A program made the position numbers and the translations under genes. A stretch of 64,000 bases of DNA from Ectothiorhodospira marina. GTDB taxonomy: Bacteria; Pseudomonadota; Gammaproteobacteria; Ectothiorhodospirales; Ectothiorhodospiraceae. A model generated the notes under the pieces. That model was not told the DNA's origin and searched no databases. It saw only the letters and a list, made by a program, of their open reading frames with translations. The stretch's first letter is position 1, and each line of letters opens with the position of its first letter. Below, piece after piece: positions 1-8,449 of the stretch. The stretch lies in the NCBI RefSeq assembly GCF_900109495.1, contig NZ_FOAA01000015.1, positions 1-64,000 on the forward strand, read 5' to 3'.

Positions 1-1
1 G

Positions 2-280
2 CTCATCTGCACCGCCCTGGGTGCCCGAAAGCACCCCCAGCAAGCCTACCGTTCCTGTCTGGGCATCCTCCGCCTGGGGAAGACGTTTGGTGATGCTCGG
101 TTGGAGGCCGCCTGTCAACGCGCGCTGACGCTGGGGACGTGCCGCTACAAGAACATCGAATCCATCCTCAAACACCACCTGGATGAACAGCCTATGGAAG
201 AACAGCAGGAGTTGGCCTTACCTGATGGCCACGACAACATCCGCGGCCCAGCCTACTACTCCGGTTCGCCCGTGAAGTGA
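2..280 (+). CDS. IS21-family transposase IstA-like, C-terminal part (5' end outside window)
   Basis: The first 92 codons are open from the window edge to a TGA at 278-280. The protein contains HPQQAYRSCLGILRLGK, then RLEAACQRAL, a SILKHHLD segment and a terminal HDNIRGPAYY. This order is typical of the C-terminus of IS21-family IstA transposases, the DDE enzyme that acts with the helper ATPase IstB. No istB-like frame follows; instead other mobile-element remnants start at once. Only the end of the gene is visible, so I cannot say whether it is intact. The family call rests on recognised motifs. Confidence 0.72.
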   Translation, partial: LICTALGARKHPQQAYRSCLGILRLGKTFGDARLEAACQRALTLGTCRYKNIESILKHHLDEQPMEEQQELALPDGHDNIRGPAYYSGSPVK

Positions 281-292
281 GCGATGCAGTAG

Positions 293-409
293 GGTCGCCA
301 GCAGCAGGAACCCACCGAAGCGACTCAGGAGCGGCTCAATGCCGCGCCTGAGCGCCGTAGGAATCTCCGGCCTTCAGGCCGGGGAGGATGTCAGAGTCCC
401 GAACAGTGA
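293..409 (+). pseudogene. TnpB-like (IS200/IS605 family) C-terminal tail remnant
   Basis: After an in-frame TAG at 290-292 a short frame encodes about 38 residues with QQEPTEATQERLNA and RRRNLRPSGRGG before a TGA at 407-409. Tails of this kind, running through the right-end hairpin of the element, are typical of TnpB/OrfB proteins of IS200/IS605 elements. No upstream RuvC-like catalytic part is present, since the frame abuts the IS21 istA end. It is therefore a remnant. Inference from tail composition and the adjoining hairpin. Confidence 0.42.
361..393 (+). repeat. IS200/IS605-type right-end hairpin
   Basis: CCGGCC (367-372), loop TTCA and GGCCGG (377-382) form a 6-bp perfect stem inside GAATCTCCGG...GGGGAGGATGTCA. 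This arrangement is the typical 3' end of IS200/IS605 (IS1341-like) elements, where the hairpin serves transposition and the end of the TnpB guide RNA. It overlaps the TnpB-like tail. Confidence 0.5.
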
Positions 410-520
410 AGTTGGGAGTAGCTGTTAGCCAAGACGGCAAGGGTGTCCACCGCAAGGTGGAATCTGAAGGAAGGAAGCCTGCGGCAAACCGCTGAGCCGA
501 GGAACACGAACCTCACCCTG
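401..520 (+). mobile_element. Group II intron-like 5' fragment (domain I region)
   Basis: The stretch with GGGAGTAGCTGTTAGCC, ACGGCAAGGGTGTCCACC, GCAAGGTGGAATCTGAAGG and GAGGAACACGAACCTCA resembles the conserved 5' part of bacterial group II introns as I remember them. No reverse transcriptase/maturase frame follows, and the resemblance fades after about 520. From 520 to 783 I see no gene or clear signal. If the call is right, this is a truncated intron left among IS remnants. Identification is by memory of conserved strings only. Confidence 0.33.
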
Positions 521-783
521 GGCGAGACCAAGTTCGTCATTGAGGAGGGGCTGACGGTCTCCGGTCTCCACGCCCTTGGCGACAACCTTCAGTTCCAGCG
601 CCTGCAACTTCGTCGGGAAAGCGGGGTGGGCAACCGTTTGGGCGATCCCTAGCGGGTCCACCGAACGCGCAGCCGGTTTGACGACAGGCCCCTATGGGAG
701 TAGACGCGTACTTGGGATGTACTGATCTGCCCTAATGTGCTAAGAAAGTTAACAGTCGACCTGCCACTCACAGACCGAATGCC

Positions 784-1716
784 ATGTCTCATACGGAAGG
801 ACGTGACAGACTCTTAGTTCTCGCCGAGCAAAGCGAGGATCAATCGTGGGCAGATTACGGTTCGCAAGCCACCAAGCACCCCCTGCTGACTCACTACATC
901 GCCAGCTACACGTATTCGGTAGGAGAACTAAAAGAGCATGACAGCAAGCTGATCACCCGCGCCTACCCCACGCTGATGACACAACTCTATTTTGAGTTTC
1001 ATGGGGGGCTGAGCGAAATTCACGGCGAGAACCACGGTTTCGGCCAGCATGGCCCGGTTTGTATCGGCAAACGCTCTTACGTCAAGCTTGGTTTGGGGGG
1101 GTGGTTTGATATCTATCAAGTCCCCAGTACCCGCCAGGCCCGGCCGATTAAAAATCTGAAGATTGAACTTTATCCAAACGCTTTGCATGAACTTTTTAAT
1201 CTCTCCCCTAATGAGTTGCTGTGGGAGGATCTGCAGTTGCCCGATCTGGTTGGCGCAAGGATTAGCAGCTTGATCCTGGAAGAGATGGAATCCGCTCAAA
1301 CGGGCCAGGAGATGGTCGAGGTTGCTGAACGCTACCTTCTCGATCACATCATCACCCAAAATAGACTGAAAAGTAAATCTAACACTCCCTGTGTTCCCGA
1401 ATTGGAAGATCGACTTGACCAATTGGCCAGGCGGACTGGCAAGAGCGAACGTTGGCTGCAAAAACGCTACCGCGATGTCTGCGGTATGACATTTAAACAG
1501 ATGCAAAGCAACGTGAGGTTTCACAAAGCCCACCACATGCTCTGGGCAACCCTTTCCAAAGGCCAGGCACTTAGTTTAAGTCAACTGGCCTGTGACTGCG
1601 GCTACTATGACCAGCCCCATTTTATAAAGGACTTTAGACGCTATACCGGCATGACGCCAACTCAATACCTTCAACAAAACCTGAATCAAGAGCGCCAATA
1701 TCTTTGGTACTGGTAG
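784..1716 (+). CDS. AraC-family transcriptional regulator
   Basis: The 310-residue protein has an N-terminal sensing part resembling the DUF6597 region of AraC-like regulators (about residues 20-150) and a C-terminal AraC double helix-turn-helix (about 200-297). The first helix-turn-helix includes LARRTGKSERWLQKRYRDVCG; the second is SQLACDCGYYDQPHFIKDFRR followed by YTGMTPTQYL, the AraC signature. It probably binds DNA as a local activator. It converges on the CPBP protease/MipA-like pair, which lies on the other strand. Base composition is visibly lower in GC than the core genes, which fits an acquired segment. The ligand is unknown. Confidence 0.85.
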   Translation: MSHTEGRDRLLVLAEQSEDQSWADYGSQATKHPLLTHYIASYTYSVGELKEHDSKLITRAYPTLMTQLYFEFHGGLSEIHGENHGFGQHGPVCIGKRSYVKLGLGGWFDIYQVPSTRQARPIKNLKIELYPNALHELFNLSPNELLWEDLQLPDLVGARISSLILEEMESAQTGQEMVEVAERYLLDHIITQNRLKSKSNTPCVPELEDRLDQLARRTGKSERWLQKRYRDVCGMTFKQMQSNVRFHKAHHMLWATLSKGQALSLSQLACDCGYYDQPHFIKDFRRYTGMTPTQYLQQNLNQERQYLWYW

Positions 1717-1821
1717 AGCCGGGTTACAATTGAGCCGATCGAAAAACGATGACAAAACCTGGAGCGCCAAACAGGAATTCGCAACCAGGCCCTGCCGCAA
1801 GGTTTTCGAGCACGCCACAGG

Positions 1822-2637
1822 TTACTCTTTTCTTCGCAGAAAAAGCGGCCTCTGAAGCAGAACAATGATGACCACAAATACCAGTAGCACCAGGGTTTGA
1901 ATGGACTTGGTTGCTTGAGTCATGCTCAGCATCTCTTGAGAGATATTGATGACAAAATGAAAGATGACAGCCGCCAGGATGCTCCGTCGATTGATGTGAC
2001 AGACCCAGCTAATAATCACCCCCAGGATGACAGTGCCTACAAAGAAGTTAACCGCAAACCAAGGATTTTTCTGAAAGATCTCGTACTGATAGGAGTCATT
2101 CACCCACAGCAAGGGCAGATGCCAGAGCGACCAGAACACACCAAACATGATCGACGCGGCCAAAAAGGTCCGTCCCTTTTCTAGGCTCTCAAAACCATAG
2201 CCCCGCCATCCGACCTCCTCAAAGATTGCCGCCAGCCACAGCAACGCCAGAACAGGGATGAAGCCGGTGCTAAAAGAGAAGGCTCCCGAAAACTGGAATT
2301 GATCTGGAGAGCCTCCAGCCAGCACAGAGAGCGTGATGGCAATCAGTACCGAAAGCGGCATGAGCAGCAATGTGCCAAACAGTACCCCTGGGTTGATCAG
2401 TCGAAGGCTGAAGCAGCGGCGAACAAAGTCCTTTGCCATGGCCGGATCTCTTTGCCGCCAGATCAAAAGCGCCGCAATGATGGCTGGCATCATCAAACCA
2501 GGCAGCATCGGCACCATATAAAAGGCATGCCATTCAGGCTGAAAACTCATGTAGCCACCGACACTCCACAAAACAGTGGTGGTTACCAGTACCGTAAAGA
2601 AATAGAATTTAGGGTGATAACGGAACGCGGAACTCAT
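1822..2637 (-). CDS. CPBP-family intramembrane metalloprotease
   Basis: I chose the ATG at 2637 because AAGGAG lies 6 bases before it; an earlier in-frame ATG has no such site. The 271-residue protein is strongly hydrophobic with about seven membrane spans. The CPBP (Abi, CAAX-protease-like) motifs are complete: EEVGWR (E140, E141, R145), FGVFWSLWH with H173, and HFVIN (H227, N231). These residues form the metal-dependent active site in the membrane. The start lies only 10 bases after the stop of the upstream mipA-like gene, so the two are probably one operon. The natural substrate cannot be read from the sequence; bacterial members act in prenyl-protein-like processing or bacteriocin immunity. 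Confidence 0.86.
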   Translation of the reverse strand: MSSAFRYHPKFYFFTVLVTTTVLWSVGGYMSFQPEWHAFYMVPMLPGLMMPAIIAALLIWRQRDPAMAKDFVRRCFSLRLINPGVLFGTLLLMPLSVLIAITLSVLAGGSPDQFQFSGAFSFSTGFIPVLALLWLAAIFEEVGWRGYGFESLEKGRTFLAASIMFGVFWSLWHLPLLWVNDSYQYEIFQKNPWFAVNFFVGTVILGVIISWVCHINRRSILAAVIFHFVINISQEMLSMTQATKSIQTLVLLVFVVIIVLLQRPLFLRRKE

Positions 2638-2647
2638 GCTCGACTCC

Positions 2648-3394
2648 TTAAAATTGGTAAAAGATTCCGCCATGGGCAGCCCACTCATCGTGGCGTTCTG
2701 TTAGAGGGCTTTCTTTTACGGTCCCACTGAATGTCTGGTACTCGGTGGAAACCAGCAATAGGAGTCGTGGACTCAACTGCTTAACGGCATTACAGCCAGC
2801 AATAAGGATATGACTGGAATCGGCACGGTATGCCGGTCTTGCGGCCGTGGCCTCACCCGGTCGAACACCAAAGTAATAGTGGGTTTTATCTCTATCCCAG
2901 TGTTCGGCACCGGTGTACCAAGTGACGAGATAAGTCGGTTTTATAAGGAGGGGGCGCTCGTAATTCACACGTACCGAAGTGCCTTGATGTTTGACAGAGA
3001 CGTCCTGCATGATTTGGGTGGTTAATTGCCCACCCAACAGGCCAAATTCATGGGCAACGCCTGCCTCCCAGGCACCGTAACGCCTGGCCATTCCGGCTAG
3101 CGCACTACTGTCATCGCTCTCGTAGCCATCGAAGGTTCGGCGCACCTCTACAGCCACTTGGTGATTCTCGCCGTTGAAGAAGCGGTAACCGCCACGTACA
3201 GCCTGCCAATAGAATTGGTCATACTCGGCGATGATCAAGGGCAGTTGATGAAACTCATCCCCTACATCCTGGTAATAGCTCGTATTAGCGGAAACCACCC
3301 AACCCAACTGAACGTTGCCTTGATCTGCCAGGGCCGGGATGGCCAGGCCGATGCTACCCACAAAGACCATGCACTGCTGCAAACTCAATTTCAT
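2648..3394 (-). CDS. MipA/OmpV-family outer membrane protein
   Basis: The ATG at 3394 is preceded by AAGGGTAGAGCA and opens a clear Sec signal peptide (about 23 residues, cleavage after IPALA). The mature chain has alternating polar/aromatic beta-strand character and ends in GGIFYQF, a C-terminal phenylalanine typical of outer membrane beta-barrels. Overall pattern and length (248 residues) fit the MipA/OmpV family, whose members include the MltA-interacting scaffold protein and porin-like proteins. It is the first gene of a two-gene unit with the CPBP protease. The pairing suggests envelope function, but a specific role is not shown. Confidence 0.75.
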   Translation of the reverse strand: MKLSLQQCMVFVGSIGLAIPALADQGNVQLGWVVSANTSYYQDVGDEFHQLPLIIAEYDQFYWQAVRGGYRFFNGENHQVAVEVRRTFDGYESDDSSALAGMARRYGAWEAGVAHEFGLLGGQLTTQIMQDVSVKHQGTSVRVNYERPLLIKPTYLVTWYTGAEHWDRDKTHYYFGVRPGEATAARPAYRADSSHILIAGCNAVKQLSPRLLLLVSTEYQTFSGTVKESPLTERHDEWAAHGGIFYQF

Positions 3395-3601
3395 TGCTCT
3401 ACCCTTGATCTGTTTGAAGTCCTGAGGATAGAAAGAGGAGGGTGGAATGGATTGTAAAAATGCGAACTGCATCGCCGACGACACCGATCAGCATGGATGA
3501 CCGCAGTCGGGCTCTCCGATGCGATGAGCTGTTCCGGGCGATTACCGACCGGAAGCCACAGCGGCAGATCTACGATGGGCGAATGATCCGTGAGCCGGCG
3601 T

Positions 3602-4453
3602 TCAGAATTTCACGCTGGTGAGGCGAGCCCGAAAGAACGGGGCATAGTCGGGCGTACCGTAGAGGTTGCCAATCTCCATCATGGTGGGGATGGTGAAGCC
3701 CTGATGGGTGGCGTGCGCTAGCATCCGCCCGCCGAAGGGTTGTAGACGATAGGTCCGGTCCGGATTGGCATCCGACCAGCGCTGTGTGGTTATCTCCAGG
3801 ACTTGGCCGGAGGCGTCGAGGGTGAGGTGAATGGGCTCCACCTCCGGCACCTTCGCGAAGCGGACCTCCGCCTGATCCTGTGCCGTCTGCCTCCACACCA
3901 CGCCAAACTGCGGTAGGAGGGTGGCTGGTGACCACACGGTCTCCATCACCATCCGCGCCGCAGCGGCCCGGGCATGGTCTTCGGTGTCAACAACGCGGGC
4001 AACTGGCAGCACACCCCACAGCCAGAACCGGGTCCAACTCGTCTGGCCTGCCCGATACCCATCCGACCCGGTAAAGCGGATCCAGCCCGAGCCGGCACGA
4101 GCGCGCCAGACGAACCCGCGCGGGGGGGCAATGATCTGGTCGCCGTGCATGGGCATCTTGCGGCCGTTCAGGATCAGCGAGCCTTCCATCTCCAGTCGCG
4201 CCACCCCATGCAGCGGTGTGCCTGGCGAGATGGCGCTGGCGAAGTAGCGCTGCGCGATCTCTGGCAGATCGGCGACCATGATCGGATCGAAGGATTCGGG
4301 CATGGGATCTCGCTGGGTCAGTAACGCGTCCCAGACCGCCTGCGTGCTGCGGCCATCCCGCGTGCTACCCCTCAGCCCCATTGCGATCCCGGTCACAGCT
4401 GCGATCAGGACGACCGATCCGAACGCCTTCAGCAGGGTCATTGCAAGTGCCAT
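3602..4453 (-). CDS. DUF6544-like protein, membrane-anchored, function unknown
   Basis: The 283-residue protein starts with one hydrophobic segment (about residues 5-26, membrane anchor or uncleaved signal) followed by a soluble domain. It contains LPEIAQRYFASAISPGTPL, RLEMEGSLILNG and RFWLWGVLPVARV, a pattern I associate with the uncharacterised DUF6544 family. The stop overlaps nothing and the gene follows a small membrane protein gene 53 bases upstream on the same strand, so they may be co-transcribed. No catalytic motif is recognisable. The 207 bases between its stop and the mipA-like start hold no gene I can support. Confidence 0.6.
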   Translation of the reverse strand: MALAMTLLKAFGSVVLIAAVTGIAMGLRGSTRDGRSTQAVWDALLTQRDPMPESFDPIMVADLPEIAQRYFASAISPGTPLHGVARLEMEGSLILNGRKMPMHGDQIIAPPRGFVWRARAGSGWIRFTGSDGYRAGQTSWTRFWLWGVLPVARVVDTEDHARAAAARMVMETVWSPATLLPQFGVVWRQTAQDQAEVRFAKVPEVEPIHLTLDASGQVLEITTQRWSDANPDRTYRLQPFGGRMLAHATHQGFTIPTMMEIGNLYGTPDYAPFFRARLTSVKF

Positions 4454-4506
4454 CGAACCTTCCCTTCATGACTCAAGGTAGCAAAAAGTTGCCCAATGCC
4501 CCTTGC

Positions 4507-4953
4507 TCAAGCCGCCTGCGCGCTCGAGCGCGATGTCCAGGCGAACAAAAGCCCGCCCAGGGCACCGGCCAGCGACAGCGCCAGGATACCCGTGTGAAAT
4601 CTTGATGCGCCGATCATGGTGACCGGAAGCAGGTGGTTCATGATCACCAGGGCGACCGCAATGCCGATGGCCCCGGCCAGGGTGTGGAGCAGGGTGCGGG
4701 CTTCTGGCCACAGTCGCGCCAACAGGCCGCTGACGGGCAGGGCGATCAGAAAGGCGGCCACCACCAAAACCCCGTATGTGGGGGCAAAGTTTAGCAGGTC
4801 GTGGGCGGTGCTCTGCAGTCGCAAGGACCCGTTCATCGGGGCTCCCAGTGCCTGGATCATGGCCAAGTTGAACTGCGTCTGGATGATGCTGCCCAGCAAT
4901 GTGGCCAGGATGAGCCCCGCAAACCACGCTAGAGCCGTCTTGACTCGCTGCAT
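4507..4953 (-). CDS. Small four-helix membrane protein, function unknown
   Basis: The 148-residue product has four hydrophobic helices (about residues 6-30, 58-80, 84-106 and 120-142) joined by short loops. I do not recognise a named family. It lies upstream of the DUF6544-like gene on the same strand with a 53-base gap, so a shared transcript is likely. Nothing in it points to transport or catalysis. Confidence 0.55.
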   Translation of the reverse strand: MQRVKTALAWFAGLILATLLGSIIQTQFNLAMIQALGAPMNGSLRLQSTAHDLLNFAPTYGVLVVAAFLIALPVSGLLARLWPEARTLLHTLAGAIGIAVALVIMNHLLPVTMIGASRFHTGILALSLAGALGGLLFAWTSRSSAQAA

Positions 4954-5048
4954 GGCATCCTACCCCCTATGATGCTGCTGCCGTGATGGCCCTCAAGGCC
5001 TTGCATGGGTATTCTTGCAGGGAATCCGAGCGAAATCACGGTGCCGCC

Positions 5049-5524
5049 ATGACCACGCGACGGATGAAGGCATTACCTCTGGTCCTGATGCTGCTGGCGC
5101 CCCGCTCCTGGCCGGGGACTACCGGATCGAGATGGTCGCCTCGGGGCTGGAGCATCCCTGGTCCCTGGCCTTTCTGCCGGATGGTCGCATACTGGTGACC
5201 GAACGGGCAGGGCGCCTGCGGGTGATTGAGAATGGGCAGCTTTTAGCGGCGCCTGTGGAGGGCGTGCCCGACTCCTTCGTGCGCGGTCAGGGGGGCCTGC
5301 TGGAGGTATTGCCCCCTCCCGAGTTCGAACAACACCCCTACCTTTTTCTGACACAGGCCGTAGGGGAGCCAAGGGCCAACACCACGCGGCTGATCCGGGG
5401 GCGATTGGATGGCAACACCCTCACGGAGGTGAAAATCCTGTTCGAGGCCACGCCTGATCGCACCCGACCGGTGCACTATGGCGGTCGCATGGCCTTTCTG
5501 GACGATGGCACCGACCACGCCTAA
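5049..5524 (+). pseudogene. PQQ-dependent sugar dehydrogenase-like gene, frameshifted and truncated
   Basis: An ATG at 5049 opens a signal peptide-like stretch (MTTRRMKALPLVLMLLA). The reading then has to change frame near 5090-5110 to reach ERMVASGLEHPWSLAFLPDG-type sequence: the +2 frame carries GDYRIEMVASGLEHPWS, LVTERAGRLRVI, GGLLEVLPPPEF and VHYGGRMAF. This is the N-terminal third of soluble aldose sugar dehydrogenases (YliI/Asd type, six-bladed propeller). The frame stops at 5524 just after GGRMAFLDDG, where about 220 more residues are expected. Frameshift plus truncation make it a broken gene, cut next to ppc. Confidence 0.72.
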
Positions 5525-5602
5525 GTATGGCTGTTTCTCCCGCCGGTGCCAGTTTTTTACCTCCTAACTGTCTATCAGTTATCGGTTTTTTCTGTCCGCT
5601 GG

Positions 5603-8449
5603 TCAACCGGTATTGCGCATGCCCGCGGCAATGGCATTGATGGAGCGCAGCAGCGGTGATATCCAGGGATCCTCCGCCTTCTCGCCTTGGGCGTGCAGTG
5701 CCCGATATCGGCGCAGCAGGATGATCTGGATGTGATTGAGCGGATCCAGATAGGGGTCACGGCGGGTCAGTGACAGGGCCAGCCTGGGGTTTTCCTCCAG
5801 CAAAGAGCCAGCGCCCGAGACCGCCAGCACCTGAGCCACCGTACGCTGGTACTCGTCGCGGATGACCTGATAGATCCGCTGAGCCTGGTCCTGATCCTGG
5901 CACAACTCCGCGTATTCCTCGGCAATGCCCATGTCGGCCTTGGACAAGGACATCTGACAGTTGGACAGCAGGGAATGGAAGAAGGGCCATTCCCGGTACA
6001 TGGACTGCAGTTGAGCCAGCCGTTCGGGGTCATCGCCGTGCCAGGTCTCCAGGGCCGTGCCGATCCCGTACCAGGCGGGCACCGTGTGCCGGGACTGGGC
6101 CCAGCCGAACACCCAGGGGATGGCCCGGATGGAACTCTTGGAACGCTCCGCCTTGCGCCGATGTGAGGGCCGCGAGCCGATGTTCATGCGGCCGATTTCC
6201 TCCACGGGCGTGGCCTCGTAGAAATAGTCCAGCAGGCCGGGTGTATGGTCGGTGAGATCCCGGTAGGCCTGCTCGCCACCCTTGGCGAGGGCATCCATCA
6301 CGCCGAGGAAGTCGGGGTTATCCTGGCCACCCTGGCCGATCAGGCCCCGGCTGGCCTTGATCAGGCCGGTGGCGCCGATGCTCAGCTCGTAAACCGCAGT
6401 CTCCACGTTGCTGTACTTATACGACAGCACCTCCCCCTGTTCAGTGAATTTGATCTGGCCCTGCACGGTGCCGGGCGGCTGGGCCATGATGGATTCGTGG
6501 GTGGGGCCACCGCCCCGGCCGATGGTGCCGCCCCGGCCATGGAACAGACGGCATTCCACGCCATGGGCCTGGGTGATGTCGATGATCTTGCGCTGGGCCG
6601 CGTAGAGGTTCCAGGCAGAGGCCAGGATGCCGCCATCCTTGCATGAATCGGAATAGCCCAGCATGACCTCCTGACGGTTACCGGAGGCCTTGAGCAGGCG
6701 TGCATAGACCGGATCACCCAGCAGGGAAGTCAGCACTGACTCCACGTGATGCAGATCCTCGATGGTCTCGAACAGGGGCGAGACCCGTACATGACAGACA
6801 TCGGCCTTGGAACCCTCCCCAGGCCCCAGGCAGGCCAGCCCCGCCAGTTGGGCCAGCAGCATCACCTCCATGACATGGGATGCGGCGTGGGTCATGGAGA
6901 TGACATAGGTGCCAATGCCGTCGCCACCCACCTCTTCGCGCAATCGGGCCATGGTGTGGAAGACGTCCAGGGTCTGGCGTGTCTCCTCCGACAGGGCCTG
7001 GGGATCGTAGGCCAGATCATTTCGGGTGAGCAGGCGTCCCAACAAGGCCAGACGCGTGGACTCATCCTGGGCGTTGTAATCGGCCTCCTCGCCCGCGTTG
7101 GCCAGGATTTCGGCGACGGCGGCCGTATGCACCAGCGATTCCTGGCGAAGGTCCAGGTGATGCAGGTGGAACCCGAAGGTCTCCACCAGGCGGATGAGAT
7201 CGGTCAGGTCCGCACCGGCAATATTGCCGTCGCCATGGCTTTCCAGGGATTCGCGGATCACATAGAGATCCCTTAGCAGGCCCTCGGGGCCGTGGTAGGC
7301 GGACCGGCCCGGCAGTACGGCGGTCTCGCCCTCCAGGCGGCGGCGCACGGTGTTCAGGGTCTCGGAGAGCCGGTGGCGGATGAAGTACAGCTTGCGACGG
7401 TAGGGCTCGGTCTTCATCTCATTGAGCCCCTCCCGGAAAACCACCGAGGCAATGTTGTCATCCTCGGCCAGGCTGTCCATCAGGGCCTGGGTGGGTTGGC
7501 ACATGAGAGAGGAGTGGGTCAGCACGAAGCGCAGGTCGTGCACCCGCCTGAGATACTCCGATAGCACCTGTTCCATGGCCAGGCGGCAGGCCTTCTCGGT
7601 GACCGCCGGGGTCACGTAGGGGTTGCCGTCCCGATCACCGCCGATCCAGGAGCCGAACCGCAGCAGGCTGGGGATACGCACCGTGGGTCGTCCTGCCTCG
7701 TCCGTGCCATAGGTACGGCGGATGGCCTTCTCCAGCAGCCGGTAGGTGAGGGGTACGGCGGTGAACAGGCTCTCCACATAGTAGAACAGCCCGTACTTGA
7801 TCTCGTCCAGGACCTCGGGCTTGGTCACCCGTACCTCGTTGGTGCGCCACAGCACCTGAATCTGGGTTTCAAGATGACGAATCACCTCGCGTCGCTCCTC
7901 GCGGCCGATGCGCCCCCTGTTGAGGGGCTCGGCGGCCAGGAAGATGCGGCGCTGGGCCTCCATGATGGTGCGTCGTCGCGCCTCGGTGGGATGGGCGGTG
8001 AACACGGGCATGTACTTCACCTGCTCCAGCAGGGACTGCAACCGCTCGGGGCTGACCTCGGCCGCCTTGAATTCCCGCACCGTATGGTCAAAGGAACCCA
8101 GCCACAGGGGGCCGCCCCGCGTGACCTGGCGCCGACGCTCCCGGTAAAGAAAATCCTCTTCCGCCAGGTTGGCGAGACTGAAATAGATGCTGAAGGCCCG
8201 GATGATGGTTTCCAGACGGTTTGGGTCCAACTCGTCAATCAGCTGCATCAGGCGCGCGCGCTTCTCCGGGTCTTCCTGCTGGCGCAGGGCGACGAAACCG
8301 CGCCGCAGGGTTTCCACGGCACGGAAGACCTCCGGGCCTTCCAGACGTCGGATGATGTTGCCCAGCAGCTTGCCGAAGAGTTTCACGCGCGCCCTCAGGG
8401 GTTTGTCCCCAGGGCTGCTGTCCTGTACGCGATCTGGCGGTTGGGTCAT
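5603..8449 (-). CDS. ppc: Phosphoenolpyruvate carboxylase
   Basis: The enzyme carboxylates PEP with bicarbonate to oxaloacetate, refilling the TCA cycle in the cytoplasm. The 948-residue length fits bacterial PEPC (about 880-960). Catalytic histidine motif VFTAHPTEARRRT is at about 149-161, the GSWIGGDRDGNP loop near 268, the FHGRGGTIGRGGGP glycine-rich loop follows in the C-terminal half, and the protein ends in the invariant MRNTG needed for activity. The ATG overlaps the glgA stop in a TGATG, so translation is probably coupled to glgA. The N-terminal 20 residues are poorly conserved. Confidence 0.96.
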   Translation of the reverse strand: MTQPPDRVQDSSPGDKPLRARVKLFGKLLGNIIRRLEGPEVFRAVETLRRGFVALRQQEDPEKRARLMQLIDELDPNRLETIIRAFSIYFSLANLAEEDFLYRERRRQVTRGGPLWLGSFDHTVREFKAAEVSPERLQSLLEQVKYMPVFTAHPTEARRRTIMEAQRRIFLAAEPLNRGRIGREERREVIRHLETQIQVLWRTNEVRVTKPEVLDEIKYGLFYYVESLFTAVPLTYRLLEKAIRRTYGTDEAGRPTVRIPSLLRFGSWIGGDRDGNPYVTPAVTEKACRLAMEQVLSEYLRRVHDLRFVLTHSSLMCQPTQALMDSLAEDDNIASVVFREGLNEMKTEPYRRKLYFIRHRLSETLNTVRRRLEGETAVLPGRSAYHGPEGLLRDLYVIRESLESHGDGNIAGADLTDLIRLVETFGFHLHHLDLRQESLVHTAAVAEILANAGEEADYNAQDESTRLALLGRLLTRNDLAYDPQALSEETRQTLDVFHTMARLREEVGGDGIGTYVISMTHAASHVMEVMLLAQLAGLACLGPGEGSKADVCHVRVSPLFETIEDLHHVESVLTSLLGDPVYARLLKASGNRQEVMLGYSDSCKDGGILASAWNLYAAQRKIIDITQAHGVECRLFHGRGGTIGRGGGPTHESIMAQPPGTVQGQIKFTEQGEVLSYKYSNVETAVYELSIGATGLIKASRGLIGQGGQDNPDFLGVMDALAKGGEQAYRDLTDHTPGLLDYFYEATPVEEIGRMNIGSRPSHRRKAERSKSSIRAIPWVFGWAQSRHTVPAWYGIGTALETWHGDDPERLAQLQSMYREWPFFHSLLSNCQMSLSKADMGIAEEYAELCQDQDQAQRIYQVIRDEYQRTVAQVLAVSGAGSLLEENPRLALSLTRRDPYLDPLNHIQIILLRRYRALHAQGEKAEDPWISPLLRSINAIAAGMRNTG

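Noticed and set aside
3493-3621. Small plus-strand frame of 42 codons (DELFRAITDRKPQRQIYDGR) between mipA-like and DUF6544-like genes
   Set aside because: No binding site, overlaps the DUF6544-like stop, and I cannot match it to a family; too weak to list as a gene.
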